A DNA stretch of 64,000 bases from Bacillota bacterium (GTDB taxonomy: Bacteria > Bacillota > Clostridia > Lachnospirales > Lachnospiraceae): assembly GCA_023407575.1 (NCBI GenBank), contig JAEYLX010000026.1:434001-498000 (forward strand), written 5' to 3'. Positions within the stretch are counted from its first letter, which is position 1. Each line of letters starts with the position of its first letter. Positions 63,050 through 64,000 of the stretch are shown in pieces. A program made the translations under genes and the position numbers. The notes beneath the pieces are model-generated. The model searched no databases and was not told the origin of the DNA. It was given only the letters and a program-made list of their open reading frames with translations.

Positions 63050-64000
63050 ATGAAAAAGAGTATGAAAAGATATTTAAGTAGTATTATTATGTTAGTAATT
63101 CTTATTAGTTGTATCAATACAAATACAATTACTGTACAAGCAGCAGGTGCAGATAATTGGTCATTGGATATTCAAAGCTTAACACATTATGGAATGACTC
63201 TTAAAGTGTCGGGGGTTGATAAGGCACAAAACGTTACCGCTTATATTACAACGGATGCGAATATGTTTACCAGAACTTTGAACTTGACCAAAGCAACACA
63301 GACTGTTGAGCTGACCTTTGATAAAGGCTATGATGTAGACACAAGTGTGTCAGTTTATTTACAAGATGCCGCTGGTAATCAAACAAGTACAGAGAGTGAT
63401 GTAATCTCGGAAGACAAAATAGAAGTATGGGGAAAGGCATATCCCAAAATGTATAAGGGTGAGATATGGGGACAAAATGTCACTTCCGTATACGCTATGA
63501 TTGGTTTTCAAAAATATGAAGGGGTTATCAATAAAAAGGATAATACCGTTGTAATTACATATCCAAAACAAGCAGTGGATACAGAGATACAGATAATCTC
63601 AACGGATGGCTTTTGTATGGAAACAGACGATCAAACCATAGAAGAGGATTATTTAACTCTACCTTCAATTAAATTAACAAGAACTGCTATGCTAACGAAT
63701 TATGCCAGGATGCCAGAGGGTTGCATCATATACGCAAAGATAGGTAACACGACCTATCAATCAACGCTGGGAAAAAGTGTTGATTTTGTGGACGGAGTAA
63801 TTCTTGAGTATCCAGTGCAAAAGGAAGGACAAGTTGTTTCCGTTTGGATGGAATCAGAGGATGGAAGTTCCACAAAATTAAAAGACTATAAAATTGAAAA
63901 ATGTAAACTGGAACTCAATGAAGGCTATCAGTTAATGGCATATCCCAAAAAAGTATTTGGTAGCGTCGCAGAGGATTCCAAAAGTATTACCTATGTTGTT
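63050..64000 (+). CDS. Secreted protein with repeated Ig-like segments, 3' end cut by window
   Basis: An open frame of 317 codons runs off the window edge. ATG 63050 follows AGGGAGG by 12 bases. Residues 1-32 are a signal peptide ending VQAA. The mature part is beta-rich and repeats a theme of a YPK(M/K/Q) turn every 75-100 residues (AYPKMYKGEIWG, ITYPKQAV, MAYPKKVFGSV), suggesting tandem Ig-like domains. No enzymatic motif appears in the visible part. It is probably a surface or wall protein. Confidence 0.75.
   Translation, partial: MKKSMKRYLSSIIMLVILISCINTNTITVQAAGADNWSLDIQSLTHYGMTLKVSGVDKAQNVTAYITTDANMFTRTLNLTKATQTVELTFDKGYDVDTSVSVYLQDAAGNQTSTESDVISEDKIEVWGKAYPKMYKGEIWGQNVTSVYAMIGFQKYEGVINKKDNTVVITYPKQAVDTEIQIISTDGFCMETDDQTIEEDYLTLPSIKLTRTAMLTNYARMPEGCIIYAKIGNTTYQSTLGKSVDFVDGVILEYPVQKEGQVVSVWMESEDGSSTKLKDYKIEKCKLELNEGYQLMAYPKKVFGSVAEDSKSITYVV

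Overview
The window looks like the chromosome of an anaerobic, low-GC Firmicute of the Lachnospiraceae / Clostridium cluster XIVa type, close in style to plant-fibre degraders such as Clostridium phytofermentans. The evidence is AT-rich DNA, AGAAAGG and GGAGG ribosome sites, an oxygen-sensitive class III ribonucleotide reductase, BspA-like LRR surface proteins, tandem WYL regulators and a large xylan-oligosaccharide locus. This is inference from gene content; no 16S gene is present.

Layout. 1-4.1 kb: the end of a membrane glycosyltransferase and a thioredoxin/GH8-like fusion. 4.3-5.8 kb: a flavin/PNPOx-type protein divergent from its likely WYL regulator. 5.9-14.3 kb: a membrane alpha/beta-hydrolase, then response regulator, ABC ATPase, permease and histidine kinase, then a BlaI/BlaR1-like pair with a clear double operator. 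14.6-20.2 kb: a secreted duplicated-repeat protein, a lipoprotein esterase, an AraC regulator and a transglutaminase-LRR surface protein. 20.4-27.2 kb: an XpaC-LemA-TPM cassette and a two-gene ABC exporter. 27.3-29.2 kb: an ECF sigma / anti-sigma / YfjL-like operon on the minus strand.

29.4-33.7 kb holds the most unusual system: two WYL-domain proteins diverge from a Ro60 (TROVE-vWA) gene. Between them lies a tandem array of four Y-RNA-like modules sharing GACAYTAACAGC. The last module contains a circularly permuted tRNA mimic (T-arm, capped acceptor stem, D-arm), the hallmark of bacterial YrlA-type Y RNAs. The array looks like a duplicated pair of one small hairpin and one tRNA-like module.

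33.9-36.5 kb: LytTR, DUF3021 and an ABC-2 transporter. 36.6-40.1 kb: a Crp/Fnr regulator divergent from nrdDG, with a palindrome placed to activate nrdDG and repress its own gene. 40.1-42.5 kb: threonine degradation (tdh-kbl). 42.7-60.4 kb: a glucuronoxylan oligosaccharide locus made of a GH2 enzyme, an oligosaccharide ABC importer, mannonate dehydratase, a FadR-type GntR regulator, fructuronate reductase, GH3, GH67 alpha-glucuronidase and an acetyl esterase. The pieces fit import of acetylated aldouronates, removal of acetyl, glucuronate and xylose, and passage of glucuronate into the hexuronate pathway. A 20-bp site shared (19/20) by two promoters is the probable GntR operator. 60.6-64 kb: a MarR regulator with two identical palindromes, its hydrolase target, a flavin reductase, and the start of a secreted repeat protein cut by the window edge.

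Dispersed between genes are inverted-repeat elements with GGCTGTTGCAAAAAG-type ends, several doubling as terminators.
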